From Calliopsis andreniformis (lineage: Eukaryota; Arthropoda; Insecta; Hymenoptera; Andrenidae): a stretch of 64,000 nt of DNA. Location of the stretch: assembly GCF_051401765.1 (NCBI RefSeq), contig NW_027480463.1, positions 2,976,001 through 3,040,000 of the forward strand. The letters run 5' to 3'. Under the pieces are notes generated by a model. The model was not told the origin of the DNA. It saw nothing but the letters and a program-made list of their open reading frames with translations, and made no database searches. A program made the translations under genes and the position numbers. Position 1 is the first letter of the stretch. Every line of letters starts with the position of its first letter. Positions 13,227 to 24,960 of this stretch are shown in pieces.

Positions 13227-14075
13227 ATCCTGAATCCTCAATCCTCAATCGTCAATCTTCAATCCTCAATACTCAATCTTCAATCCTCAATCCTCAATAC
13301 TCAATACTCAATCCTCATTCTACAATCCTCAACACCCAATCCTCAATCTTCAATCCTCAACCTTCAATCATCAATATTCAATCTTCAATCCTCAATCCTC
13401 AATCCTCAATACTCAATCCTCAATCCTCAATCCTCAATCTTAATCTTCAATCCTCAGTACTCAATCTTCAATCCTCAATCCTCAATCCTCAATCGTCAAC
13501 CTTCAATCCTCAATACTCAATCTTCAATCCTCAATCCTCAACCCTCAATCCTCAATCCTCATTCTTCAATCCTCAATACCCAATCCTCAATCTTCAATCC
13601 TCAATCCTGAATCCTCAATCATCAATCCTCAATCCTCAATCCTCAATCCTCAGACCTCAACCATCAATACTCAACCCTCAGTCCTCGTACTCAATCCACA
13701 ACCCTCAATCCTCGATCCTCAACCTTCAATCATCAATATTCAATCTTCAATCCTCAATCCTCAAACCTCAATACTCAATACTCAATCCTCAATGTTCTAT
13801 CCTCAATACGCAATCCTCAACCTTCAATCCTCAATCCTCAGTCCTCAATCCTCAACCCTCAATCCTCAATCCTCAACCTTAATCTTCAATCCTCAGTACT
13901 CAATCCTCAATCCTCAATGCTGAATCCTCAATCCTCAATCCTCAATCTTCAATCCTCTGTCCTTAGTCCTCAAACCTCAATCCTCAACCCTCAGCCCTCA
14001 TCCTCAATCCTCAATCCTCAATCCTCAATTCTCAATCTTCAATCCTCAATACTCAATCTTCAATCCTCAATGCTC
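13227..14075 (+). repeat. Deletion derivative of 11299-12497
   Basis: The left part aligns to 11299-11560 (offset 1,928 bp) and the right part to about 11910-12497 (offset 1,578 bp). The missing 350 bp is exactly 50 heptads. No A box lies inside; a B block is near 13650. Confidence 0.8.
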
Positions 14076-14140
14076 AGTCCTCAAACCTCAATCCTGAATC
14101 CACAATCCTGAACCCCCAATATTCAGCCCTCAGACTTCAA

Positions 14141-14497
14141 CAATCAGTTGTGAATCCTCAATCGTCAATAGAATATCCTCAATTCACAGGTTTCAATACT
14201 CAATACTCAGGCTGCAATCTTCAAATCTCTATCCACAAACATCAATTCTCATCACTCAACCCTCAATATTCAACGCACAAGCCTCAACCATCAATCCTCA
14301 GTCCTCAAAACTCAATCCCTAATCCTCAATCCTGAATCCTCAATCTTCAGCCCTCAGTCCTCAACAATCAATTGTCAATCCTCAGTCCTCCATAGAATAT
14401 CCTCAATTCACAGTTTTCAATACTCAATCCCTATTCTTCAATCTTCAAATCTCAATCCACAAACATCAATTCTCATCACTCAACCCTCAACACTCAG
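14141..14497 (+). repeat. Paired A boxes (type G plus type I), copy 1
   Basis: Two A boxes (14141-14273 and 14365-14497) whose starts are 224 bp apart (32 heptads). The first has TTGTGAA and TTCACAGGTTTC. The second begins CAATCAATTGT, which makes its dyad perfect, and has TCCCTAT where other boxes have a plain unit. The pair and its flanks (14076-14520) recur four more times in the window. Confidence 0.87.
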
Positions 14498-14520
14498 TCC
14501 TCAATCTTCAATCCTCAATC

Positions 14521-15955
14521 ATCAATACTCAATCGTCAATCCTCAATACTCAATCTTCAATCCTCAATCCTCAATCCTCAATCCTCAATCCTCAATCCTC
14601 AATCGTCAGGCTTCAATGCTCAATACTCAATCTTCAATCCTCAATCCTCAATCCTCAATCCTCAAACCTCATTCTTCAATCCTCAATACCCAATCCTCAA
14701 TCTTCAATCCTCAATCCACAATCCTCAAACTTCAATCCACAATACTCAATCTTCAATCCTCAATCCTCAATCCTCAATCCTCAATCCTCTATCTTCAATC
14801 CTCAATCGTCAATACTCAATACTCAATCCTCATTCTTCAATCCTCAGTACCCAATCCTCAATCTTCAATCCTCAATCCTCAATTCTCAATCCTCAACCCT
14901 CAATCCTCAGACCTCAAACATCAACACTCAACCCTCAGTCCTCGTCCTCAGTCCACAACACCCAATACTCAATCCTCAATCTTGAATTCTCAATCCTCAA
15001 TCCTCAATCCACAATCCTGAATCCTCAATCCTGAATCCTCAACCTTCAGCCCTCAGTCCTCAACAATCAGTTGTCAATCCTCAATCCTCAAGGGAATATC
15101 ATCAATTCACAGTTTTCAATACTCAATACTCAATCTGCAATCTTCAAATCTCTATCCACAAACATCAATTCTCATCACTCAACCCTCAACACTCAGTCTT
15201 CAATCCTCAATACTCAATCCTCAATCCTCAATCCTCATTCTTCAATCCTGAATACCCAATTCTCAATCTTCAATCCTCAATCCTCAATCCTCAATTCTCA
15301 ATCCTCAATCCTCAATCATCAGACCTCAAACAGCAATACTCAACCCTCAGTCCTCGTCCTCAATCCACAACCATCAATCCTCAATCCTCAATATTCAATC
15401 ATCAATATTCAATCTTCAGTCCTCAATCCTCAATCCTCAATCCTCAATCCTCAATGTTCAATCCGCAATACCCAATCCTCAATCTTCTATCCGCAATCCT
15501 CAATCCTCAATGCTCAATCCTCAATCCTCAATCCTCAATATTCAATCCTCAATACTCAATCTTCAATCCTCAATCCTCAATCCTCAATCCTCAATCCTCA
15601 TTCTTCAATCCTCAACACCCAATCCTCAATCTTCAATCCTCAATCCTCAATCCTCAATTCTCAATCCTCAATCCTCAATCCTCAGACCTCAAACATCAAT
15701 ACTCAACCCTCAGTCCTCGTCCTCAATCCACAACCCTCAATCCTCGATCCTCAATCTTCAATCATCAATATTCAATCTTCAATCCTCAATCCTCAATCCT
15801 CAATACTCAATCCTCAATCCTCAATGTTCTATCCTGAATACGCAATCCTCAATCTTCAATCCTCAATCCTCAATCCCCAATCCTCAATCCACAATCCTCA
15901 ATCTTAATCTTCAATCCTCAGTACTCAATCTTCAATCCTCAATCCTCATTCCTCA
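14521..15955 (+). repeat. P-like segment with one A box
   Basis: After about 370 bp of ordinary heptamers, bases from roughly 14890 to 15740 match about 354-1200 (offset 14,536 bp, then 14,543 bp after a one-heptad insertion). The A box is 15064-15196 and carries GGGAATATC instead of the more usual TAGAATATC. B blocks lie near 14911, 15322 and 15687. Confidence 0.8.
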
Positions 15956-16019
15956 GTCCTCAAACCTCAATCCTGAATCCACAATCCTGAACCCCCAATA
16001 TTCAGCCCTCAGGCTTCAA

Positions 16020-16376
16020 CAATCAGTTGTGAATCCTCAATCGTCAATAGAATATCCTCAATTCACAGGTTTCAATACTCAATACTCAGCCTGCAATCTT
16101 CAAATCTCTATCCACAAACATCAATTCTCATTACTCAACCCTCAATATTCAACGCACAACCCTCAACCATCAATCCTCAGTCCTCAAAACTCAATCCCTA
16201 ATCCTCAATCCTGAATCCTCAATCTTCAGCCCTCAGTCCTCAACAATCAATTGTCAATCCTCAGTCCTCCATAGAATATCCTCAATTCACAGTTTTCAAT
16301 ACTCAATCCCTATTCTTCAATCTTCAAATCTCAATCCACAAACATCAATTCTCATCACTCAACCCTCAACACTCAG
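16020..16376 (+). repeat. Paired A boxes, copy 2
   Basis: A boxes at 16020-16152 and 16244-16376, with the 224-bp start-to-start spacing kept. The offset from copy 1 is 1,879 bp. Confidence 0.86.
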
Positions 16377-18327
16377 TCCTCAATCTTCAATCCTCAATCA
16401 TCAATCCTCAATCGTCAATCCTCAATCCTCAATCCTCAATCGTCAATCTTCAATCCTCAATACTCAATCTTCAATCCTCAATCCTCAATCCTCAATCCTC
16501 AATCCTCAATCCTCATTCTTCAATCCTCAATACCCAATCCTCCATCTTCAATCCTCAATCCTCATTCCTCAATCCTCAATCCTCAATCCTCAATCCTCAT
16601 TCTTCAATCCTCAATACCCAATCCTCAATCTTCAATCCGCAATCCTCAATCCTCAATCCTCAATCCTCAATCCTCAATCCTCAATCCTCAATCCTCAGAC
16701 ATCAAACATCAATACTCAGCCGTCAGTCCTCGTCCTCAACCCACAACCCTCAATCCTCGATCCTCAATCTTCAATCATCAATATTCAATCTTCAATCCTC
16801 AATCCTCAATCCTCAATACTCAATACTCAATCCTCAACGTTCTATCCTCAATACGCAATCCTCAATCTTCAATCCTCAATCCTCAATCCTCAATCCTCAA
16901 TCTTAACCTTCAATCCTCAATCCTCAATCCTCAATACTCAATCCTCAATCCTCAATCCTCATCCTTCAATCCTAAATACCCAATTCTCAGTCTTCAATCC
17001 TCAATCCTCAATCCTCAATTCTCAATCCTCAATCCTCAGACCTCAAACAGCAATACTCAACCCTCAGTCCTCGTCCTCAACCCACAACCCTCAATCCTCG
17101 ATCCTCAATATTCAATCATCAATATTCAATCTTCAATCCTCAATCCTCAATCCTCAATACTCAAACCTCAATCCTCAATGTTCTATCCTCAATACGCAAT
17201 CCTCAATCTTCAATCCTCAATACTCAATCCTCAATCCTCAATCCTCAATCCTCAATCATAATCTTCAATCCTCAGTACTCAATCTTCAATCCTCAATCCT
17301 CAATCCTCAATCCTCAATCCTCAATCCTCAATCTTCAATCCTCAATACTCAATCTTCAATCCTCAATCCTCAATACTCAATCTTCAATCCTCAATCCTCA
17401 ATACTCAATACTCAATCCTCATTCTTCAATCCTCAATCCTCAATCCTCAATCCTCAATCCTCAATCCTCAATCTTAATCTTCAATCCTCAACCCTCAATC
17501 CTCAATCCTCAATCCTCAATCCTCAAACCCCAATCTTCAATCCTCAGTCCCAAATCCTCAATCTTCAATACTCACTCCTCTATCCTCAATCTTCAATCCT
17601 CAATACTCAGTCTTCAATCCTCAATCCTCAATCCTCAATCCTCAATCCTCATTCTTCAATCCTCTATCCTCAATCCTCAATCCTCAATCCTCGATCCTCA
17701 ATCTTCAATCCTCAATACTCAATCTTCAATCCTCCATCCAAATCCTCAATCCTCAATCCTCAATCCTCAATCGTCAGGCTTCTATGCACAATACACAATC
17801 TTCAATCCTCAATCCTCAATCCTCAATCCTCAATCCTCAATCCTCATTCTTCAATCCTCAATACCCAATCCTCAATCTTCAATCCTCAATCCCCAATCCT
17901 CAATTCTCAATTCGCAATCCTCAGTCCTCAGTCCTCAAACCTCAATCCTCAACCCTCAGACCTCATCCTCAATCCTTAATCGACAATCCTCAATCCTCAG
18001 TCTTCTATCCTCAATACTCAATCTTCAATCCTGAATCCTCAGACTTCAAACATCAATACTCAACCCTCAGTCCTCGTCCTCAATCCACAACCCTCAATCC
18101 TCAATCCTCAATATTCAGTCATTAATATTCAACCTTCAATCCTCAATCCTCAATCCTCTATCCTCAACACTCAATCCTCAATGTTCAATCTTCAATACCC
18201 AATCATCAGGCTTCAATTCTCTATCCTCAATCCTCAATCCTCACCCTCAATCCTCAATCCTCAGTCCTCAAACCTCAATCCTGAAGCCACAATCCTGAAC
18301 CCCCAATATTCAGCCCTCAGACCTCAA
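16377..18327 (+). repeat. Long stretch without A boxes
   Basis: About 1.95 kb of heptamers without an A box. It holds a local repeat: B block plus C motif near 16697-16900 and again near 17037-17260, about 340 bp apart. Near 17520-17600 there are units of the form TCAAACCCC and AGTCCCAAA that recur near 21400, 23510 and 33800. Another B block is near 18043. Nothing resembles a gene. Confidence 0.75.
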
Positions 18328-18460
18328 CAATCAGTTGTGAATCCTCAATCGTCAATAGAATATCCTCAATTCACAGGTTTCAATACTCAATACTCAGCCT
18401 GCAATCTTCAAATCTCTATCCATAGACATCAATTCTCATCACTCAACCCTCAACACTCAG
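18328..18460 (+). repeat. A box with substituted ACATCAA unit region
   Basis: A complete 133-bp A box of the TTGTGAA, TTCACAGGTTTC type. It reads CCATAGACATC where nearly all other copies read CCACAAACATC. It ends with CACTCAG rather than TATTCAA, so it combines features of two box subtypes. Confidence 0.85.
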
Positions 18461-18718
18461 TCCTCAATCTTCAATCCTCAATCATCAATCCTCAATCCTC
18501 AATCCTCAATACTCAATCTTCAATCCTCAATCGTCAATTCTCAGTCCTCAATGCTCAATCCTCAATCGTCAATCCTCAATCCCCAATCCTCAATCTTCAA
18601 TTCTCAATCCTCAATCCTCAATCCTCAGTCCTCAATCCTCGATCCTCAATACTCAATCCTCAATCCTCAATTCTCAATCCTCAATCCTCAATCCTCAATC
18701 CTCAATCCTCAATCCTCA

Positions 18719-19195
18719 ATGGCTAACCCGCAATACCCAATCCTCAACCTTCTATCCGCAATACTCAATCCTCAATACTCAATCCTCAATCCTCAATCCT
18801 CAATCCTCAATCTTCAATCCTCAATACTCAATCTTCAATCCTCTATCCTCAATCCTCAATACCCAATCCTCATTCTTCAATCCTCAACACCCAATCCTCA
18901 ATCTTCAATCCTCAATCCTCAATCCTCAATTCTCAATCCTCAATCCTCAATCCTCAATCCTCAATCCTCAATCCTCAATGGCTAACCCGCAATACCCAAT
19001 CCTCAACCTTCTATCCGCAATACTCAATCCTCAATACTCAATCCTCAATCCTCAATCCTCAATCCTCAATCTTCAATCCTCAATACTCAATCTTCAATCC
19101 TCTATACTCAATCCTCAATACCCAATCCTCATTCTTCAATCCTCAACACCCAATCCTCAATCTTCAATCCTCAATCCTCAATCCTCAATTCCCAA
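18719..19195 (+). repeat. 259-bp tandem pair
   Basis: The distinctive string ATGGCTAACCCG starts at 18719 and again at 18978, exactly 259 bp (37 heptads) apart. The following sequence matches through about 19190 with a few substitutions. GGCTAACCC is found nowhere else that I saw, so this is a young local duplication. Confidence 0.88.
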
Positions 19196-19216
19196 TCCTC
19201 ATTCCTCAATCCTCAG

Positions 19217-19313
19217 ACCTCAAACATCAATACTCAACCCTCAGTCCTCGTCCTCAATCCACAACCCTCAATCCTCGATCCTCAATCTTCAATCATCAAT
19301 ATTCAATCTTCAA
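19217..19313 (+). repeat. B block, reference copy
   Basis: A conserved block of 97 bp: ACCTCAA, ACATCAA, TACTCAA, CCCTCAG, then the six-base unit TCCTCG, then TCCTCAA, TCCACAA, CCCTCAA, TCCTCGA, TCCTCAA, TCTTCAA, TCATCAA, TATTCAA, TCTTCAA. The six-base unit shifts the heptad register by one at the same place in nearly every copy. Several dozen copies occur in the window, normally upstream of an A box. Confidence 0.82.
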
Positions 19314-19355
19314 TCCTCAATCCTCAATCCTCAATACTCAATCCTCAATCCTCAA

Positions 19356-19376
19356 TGTTCTATCCTCAATACGCAA
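19356..19376 (+). repeat. C motif, reference copy
   Basis: Three diverged heptads, TGTTCTA, TCCTCAA and TACGCAA, that recur many times about 40 bp after the B block. A sister form reads TGTTCAA, TCCGCAA, TACCCAA and is followed by CTTCTATCCGC (for example at 911 and 29258). Function is unknown. Confidence 0.75.
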
Positions 19377-19502
19377 TCCTCAACCTTCAATCCTCAATCC
19401 TCAATCCTCAATCCTCAATCCTCAATCCTCAATCCTCAGTCCTCAATCCTCATTCCTGAATCCACAATCCTGAACCCTCAATATTCAGCCCTCAGTCCTC
19501 AA

Positions 19503-20082
19503 CAATCAGTTGTGAATACTCAATCCTCAATAGAATATCCTCAGTTCACAGGTTTCAATACTCAATACTCAGCCTGCAATCTTCAAATCTCTATCCACAA
19601 ACATCAATTCTCATCACTCAACCCTCAATATTCAACGCACAACCCTCAACCATCAATCCTCAATACTCAAGTATCAATCCTCAATTCTCAGACTCAATAG
19701 AATATCCTGAATTCTCATGGTTCAGTACTCAATCCACAATATCCAATAATCAAATCTCAATCCTCAAACATCAATTCTCAACACTCAATCCTCAACACTC
19801 AGTCCTCTCTCTTCAATCCTCCATCCTCAATCCTCAATCCTCAAGCGTCAATCCTCAATCCTCAATCCTCAACCCTCAATCCTCAGTCCTCAAACCTCAA
19901 TCCTGAATCCTGAAACCGGAATCCTCAATCTTCAGCCCTAAGTCCTCAACCATCGGTTGTGAATCCTCAATCCTCAATAGAATATCCTCAATTCACAGTT
20001 TTCAATACTCAATACTCAATCTGCAATCTTCAGACCTCTATCCACAAACATCAATTCTCCTCACTCAACCCTCAATACTCAG
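19503..20082 (+). repeat. A box, A2 box and A box cluster
   Basis: Holds an A box (19503-19635), an A2 box (19698-19802) and a third, more diverged A box (19950-20082) starting CCATCGG. The gap from the first A box to A2 is 62 bp, one base less than the 63 bp in other copies, because of a shortened unit before the A2 box. Confidence 0.84.
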
Positions 20083-20319
20083 ACCCCAATCCCCAATCTT
20101 CAATCCTCAATCCTCAATCCTCAATCCTCAGCCTTAATCTTCAATCCTCAGTACTCAATCTTCAATCCTCAATCCTAAATCCTCAATTCCCAATCCTCAT
20201 TCTTCAATCCTCAACACACAATCCTCAATCTTCAATCCTCAATCCTCGATCCTCAGTCCTCAAACCTCAATCCTGAATCCACAATCCTGAACCCCCAATA
20301 TTCAGCCCTCAGACCTCAA

Positions 20320-20676
20320 CAATCAGTTGTGTGTCCTCAATCGTCAATAGAATATCCTCAATTCACAGGTTTCAATACTCAATACTCAGCCTGCAATCTT
20401 CAAATCTCTATCCACAAACATCAATTCTCATCACTCAACCCTCAATATTCAACGCACAACCCTCAACCATCAATCCTCTGTCCTCAAAACTCAATCCCTA
20501 ATCCTCAATCCTGAATCCTCAATCTTCACCCCTTAGCCCTCAACAATCAATTGTCAATCCTCAGTCCACCATAGAATATCCTCAATTCACAGTTTTCAAT
20601 ACTCAATCCCTATTCTTCAATCTTCAAAACTCAATCCACAAACATCAATTCTCATCACTCAACCCTCAACACTGAG
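20320..20676 (+). repeat. Paired A boxes, copy 3
   Basis: A boxes at 20320-20452 and 20544-20676. In the first, TTGTGTGTCC replaces TTGTGAATCC. The second ends CACTGAG instead of CACTCAG. Confidence 0.86.
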
Positions 20677-22433
20677 TCCTCAATCTTCAATCCTCAATCA
20701 TCAATCCTCAAACTTCAATCCTCAATACTCAATCTTCAATCCTCCATCCTCAATCCTCAATCCTCAATCCTCAATCCTCAATCGTCAGGCTTCAATGCTC
20801 AATACTCAATCTTCAATCCTCAATCCTCAATCCTCAATCCTCAATCATCATTCTTCAATTCTCAATACCCAATCCTCAATCTTCAATCCTCAATCCTCAA
20901 TCCTCAATTCTCAATCCTCAATCCTCAGTCATCAGTCCTCAAACCTCAAACCTCAACCCCCAGCCCTCATCCTCAATCCTTAATCGACAATCCTCAATCC
21001 TCAATCTTCTATCCTCAATACTCAATCTTGAATCCTGAATCCTCAGTCCTCAATGTTCAATCCTCAATCCTCAATTATCAATCTTCAATCCTCAATTCTC
21101 AATCTTCGGTCCTCAATCTTGAATCCTCAGTCCCCAATTCTCAATCTTCTATCCTCAATCCTCAATCCTCCCATCGTCAATCCTCAATACTCAGTCTGCA
21201 ATCCTCAATCGTCAATACTCAATCCTCAATCCTCAATCGTCAATCCTCAATACTCAATCTTCAATCCTCAATCCTCAATCCTCAATCCTCAATCCTCAAT
21301 CCTCAATCCTCAATCGTCAATCTTCAATCGTCAATACTCAATCTTCAATCCTCAATCCTGAATCCTCAATCCTCAATCCTCAATCCTCAATCCTCAATCC
21401 TCAAACCCCAATCTTCAATCCCTAGTCCCAAATCCTCAATCTTCAATACTCACTTCTCAATCCTCAATCTTCTATCCTCAATACTCAGCCTTCAATCCTC
21501 AATCCTCAATCCTCATTCTTCAATCCTCAATCCTCAATCCTCAATCCTCAATACTCGATCCTCAACCTTCAATCCTCATTACTCAATCTTCAATCCTCCA
21601 TCCTCAATCCTCAATCCTCAATCCTCAATCCTCAATCGTCAGGCTTCAATGCTCAATACTCAATCTTCAATCCTCAATCTTCAATCCTCAATCCTCAATC
21701 CTCAATCCTCATTCTTCAATCCTCAATACCCAATCCTCAATCTTCAATCCTCAATCCTCAATCCTCAATTCTCAATCCTCAATCCTCAGTCCTCAGTCCT
21801 CAAACCTCAATCCTCAACCCTCAGCCCTCATCCTCAATCCTTAATCGACAATCCTCAATCCTCAATCTTCTATCCTCAATACTCAATCTTCAATCCTGAA
21901 TCCTCAGTCCTCAATGTTCAATCCTCAATCCTCAATTATCAATCTTCAATCCTCAATTCTCAATCTTCGATCCTCAATCTTGAATCCTCAGTCCCCAATT
22001 CTCAATCTTCTATCCTCAATCCTCAATCCTCCCATCGTCAATCCTCAATACTCAGTCTGCAATCCTCAATCCTCAATCCTCCATCCTCAACCCTCAATCC
22101 TCAAGCGTCAACCCTCAATCCTCAATCCTCAATCCTCAATCCTCAATCCTCAATCCTCAGTCGTCAATCTTCAATCCTCAATACTCAATCATCAATCCTC
22201 AATCCTCAATACTCAATACTCAATCCTCATTCTTCAATTCTCAATACCCAATCATCAATCTTCAATCCTCAATCCTCAATCCTCAGTCCTCAATACTAAA
22301 TCCTCAATCCTCAATGTTCTATCCTCAATACGCAATCCTCAATCTTCAATCCTCAATCCTCAATCCTCAATCCTCAATCCTCAATCCTGAATCCACAATC
22401 CTGAACCCCCAATATTCAGCCCTCAGACTTCAA

Positions 22434-22790
22434 CAATCAGTTGCGAATCCTCAATCGTCAATAGAATATCCTCAATTCACAGGTTTCAATACTCAATACT
22501 CAGACTGCAATCTTCAAATCTCTATCCACAAACATCAATTCTCATCACTCAACCCTCAATATTCAACGCACAACCCTCAACCATCAATCCTCAGTCCTCA
22601 AAACTCAATCCCTAATCCTCAATCCTGAATCCTCAATCTTCAGCCCTCAGTCCTCAACAATCAATTGTCAATCCTCAGTCCTCCATAGAATATCCTCAAT
22701 TCACAGTTTTCAATACTCAATCCCTATTCTTCAGTCTTCAAATCTCAATCCACAAACATCAATTCTCATCACTCAACCCTCAACACAGAG
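22434..22790 (+). repeat. Paired A boxes, copy 4
   Basis: A boxes at 22434-22566 and 22658-22790, 2,114 bp after copy 3. The first has TTGCGAA in place of TTGTGAA. The second ends CACAGAG. Confidence 0.86.
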
Positions 22791-24547
22791 TCCTCAATCT
22801 TCAATCCTCAATCATCAATCCTCAATCTTCAATCCTCAATACTCAATCTTCAATCCTCCATCCTCAATCCTCAATCCTCAATCCTCAATCCTCAATCGTC
22901 AGGCTTCAATGCTCAATACTCAATCTTCAATCCTCAATCCTCAATCCTCAATCCTCAATCATCATTCTTCAATTCTCAATACCCAATCCTCAATCTTCAA
23001 TCCTCAATCCTCAATCCACAATTCTCAATCCTCAATCCTCAGTCATCAGTCCTCAAACCTCAAACCTCAACCCCCAGCCCTCATCCTCAATCCTTAATCG
23101 ACAATCCGCAATCCTCAATCTTCTATCCTCAATACTCAATCTTGAATCCTGAATCCTCAGTCCTCAATGTTCAATCCTCAATCCTCAATTATCAATCTTC
23201 AATCCTCAATTCTCAATCTTCGGTCCTCAATCTTGAATCCTCAGTCCCCAATTCTCAATCTTCTATCCTCAATCCTCCCATCGTCAAGCCTCAATACTCA
23301 GTCTGCAATCCTCAATCGTCAATACTCAATCCTCAATCCTCAATCGTCAATCCTCAATACTCAATCTTCAATCCTCAATCCTCAATCCTCAATCCTCAAT
23401 CCTCAATCCTCAATCCTCAATCGTCAATCTTCAATCCTCAATACTCAATCTTCAATCCTCAATCCTGAATCCTCAATCCTCAATCCTCAATCCTCAATCC
23501 TCAATCCTCAAACCCCAATCTTCAATCCCTAGTCCCAAATCCTCAATCTTCAATACTCACTTCTCAATCCTCAATCTTCTATCCTCAATACTCAGTCTTC
23601 AATCCTCAATCCTCAATCCTCATTCTTCAATCCTCAATCCTCAATCCTCAATCCTCAATACTCGATCCTCAACCTTCAATCCTCATTACTCAATCTTCAA
23701 TCCTCCATCCTCAATCCTCAATCCTCAATCCTCAATCCTCAATCGTCAGGCTTCAATGCTCAATACTCAATCTTCAATCCTCAATCCTCAATCCTCAATC
23801 CTCAATCCTCAATCCTCATTCTTCAATCCTCAATACCCAATCCTCAATCTTCAATCCTCAATCCTCAATCCTCAATTCTCAATCCTCAATCCTCAGTCCT
23901 CAGTCCTCAAACCTCAATCCTCAACCCTCAGCCCTCATCCTCAATCCTTAATCGACAATCCTCAATCCTCAATCTTCTATCCTCAATACTCAATCTTCAA
24001 TCCTGAATCCTCAGTCCTCAATGTTCAATCCTCAATCCTCAATTATCAATCTTCAATCCTCAATTCTCAATCTTCGATCCTCAATCTTGAATCCTCAGTC
24101 CCCAATTCTCAATCTTCTATCCTCAATCCTCAATCCTCCAATCGTCAATCCTCAATACTCAGTCTGCAATCCTCAATCCTCAATCCTCCATCCTCAACCC
24201 TCAATCCTCAAGCGTCAATCCTCAATCCTCAATCCTCAATCCTGAATCCTCAATCGTCAATCCTCAGTCGTCAATCTTCAATCCTCAATACTCAATCATC
24301 AATCCTCAATCCTCAATACTCAATACTCAATACTCAATCCTCATTCTTCAATTCTCAATACCCAATCCTCAATCTTCAATCCTCAATCCTCAATCCTCAG
24401 TCCTCAATACTAAATCCTCAATCCTCAATGTTCTATCCTCAATACGCAATCCTCAATCTTCAATCCTCAATCCTCAATCCTCAATCCTCAATCCTCAATC
24501 CTGAATCCACAATCCTGAACCCCCAATATTCAGCCCTCAGACTTCAA

Positions 24548-24904
24548 CAATCAGTTGCGAATCCTCAATCGCCAATAGAATATCCTCAATTCACAGGTTT
24601 CAATACTCAATACTCAGACTGCAATCTTCAAATCTCTATCCACAAACATCAATTCTCATCACTCAACCCTCAATATTCAACGCACAACCCTCAACCATCA
24701 ATCCTCAGTCCTCAAAACTCAATCCCTAATCCTCAATCCTGAATCCTCAATCTTCAGCCCTCAGTCCTCAACAATCAATTGTCAATCCTCAGTCCTCCAT
24801 AGAATATCCTCAATTCACAGTTTTCAATACTCAATCCCTATTCCTCAGTCTTCAAATCTCAATCCACAAACATCAATTCTCATCACTCAACCCTCAACAC
24901 TCAG
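24548..24904 (+). repeat. Paired A boxes, copy 5
   Basis: A boxes at 24548-24680 and 24772-24904, 2,114 bp after copy 4. It shares TTGCGAA with copy 4, so copies 4 and 5 are closer to each other than to copy 3. Confidence 0.86.
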
Positions 24905-24960
24905 TCCTCAATCTTCAATCCTCAATCATCAATCCTCAATCTTCAATCCTCAATACTCAA

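Larger units (their letters stand above)
20271..24960 (+). repeat. 2,114-bp higher-order repeat, about 2.2 copies
   Basis: Copies begin near 20271, 22385 and 24499; the third stops near 24960. The period of 2,114 bp is 302 heptads. Each copy opens with the A-box pair. Inside is a shorter repeat: a block with TCCTCCCATCG or TCCTCCAATCG and an unusual TTGAATCC patch starts near 21053 and 21914 (861 bp apart) and near 23167 and 24021 (854 bp apart). The one-heptad difference between 861 and 854 is a slippage step. Confidence 0.88.

Noticed and set aside
18719..18730. ATGGCTAACCCG as a real gene start
   Set aside because: It looks like a Met-Ala start, but it continues directly into heptamers and is merely duplicated by the 259-bp tandem event.
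21028..22299. Open frame of 423 codons
   Set aside because: Its copy in the next 2,114-bp unit (23142 onward) is broken by indels and stops, as expected of non-coding DNA.
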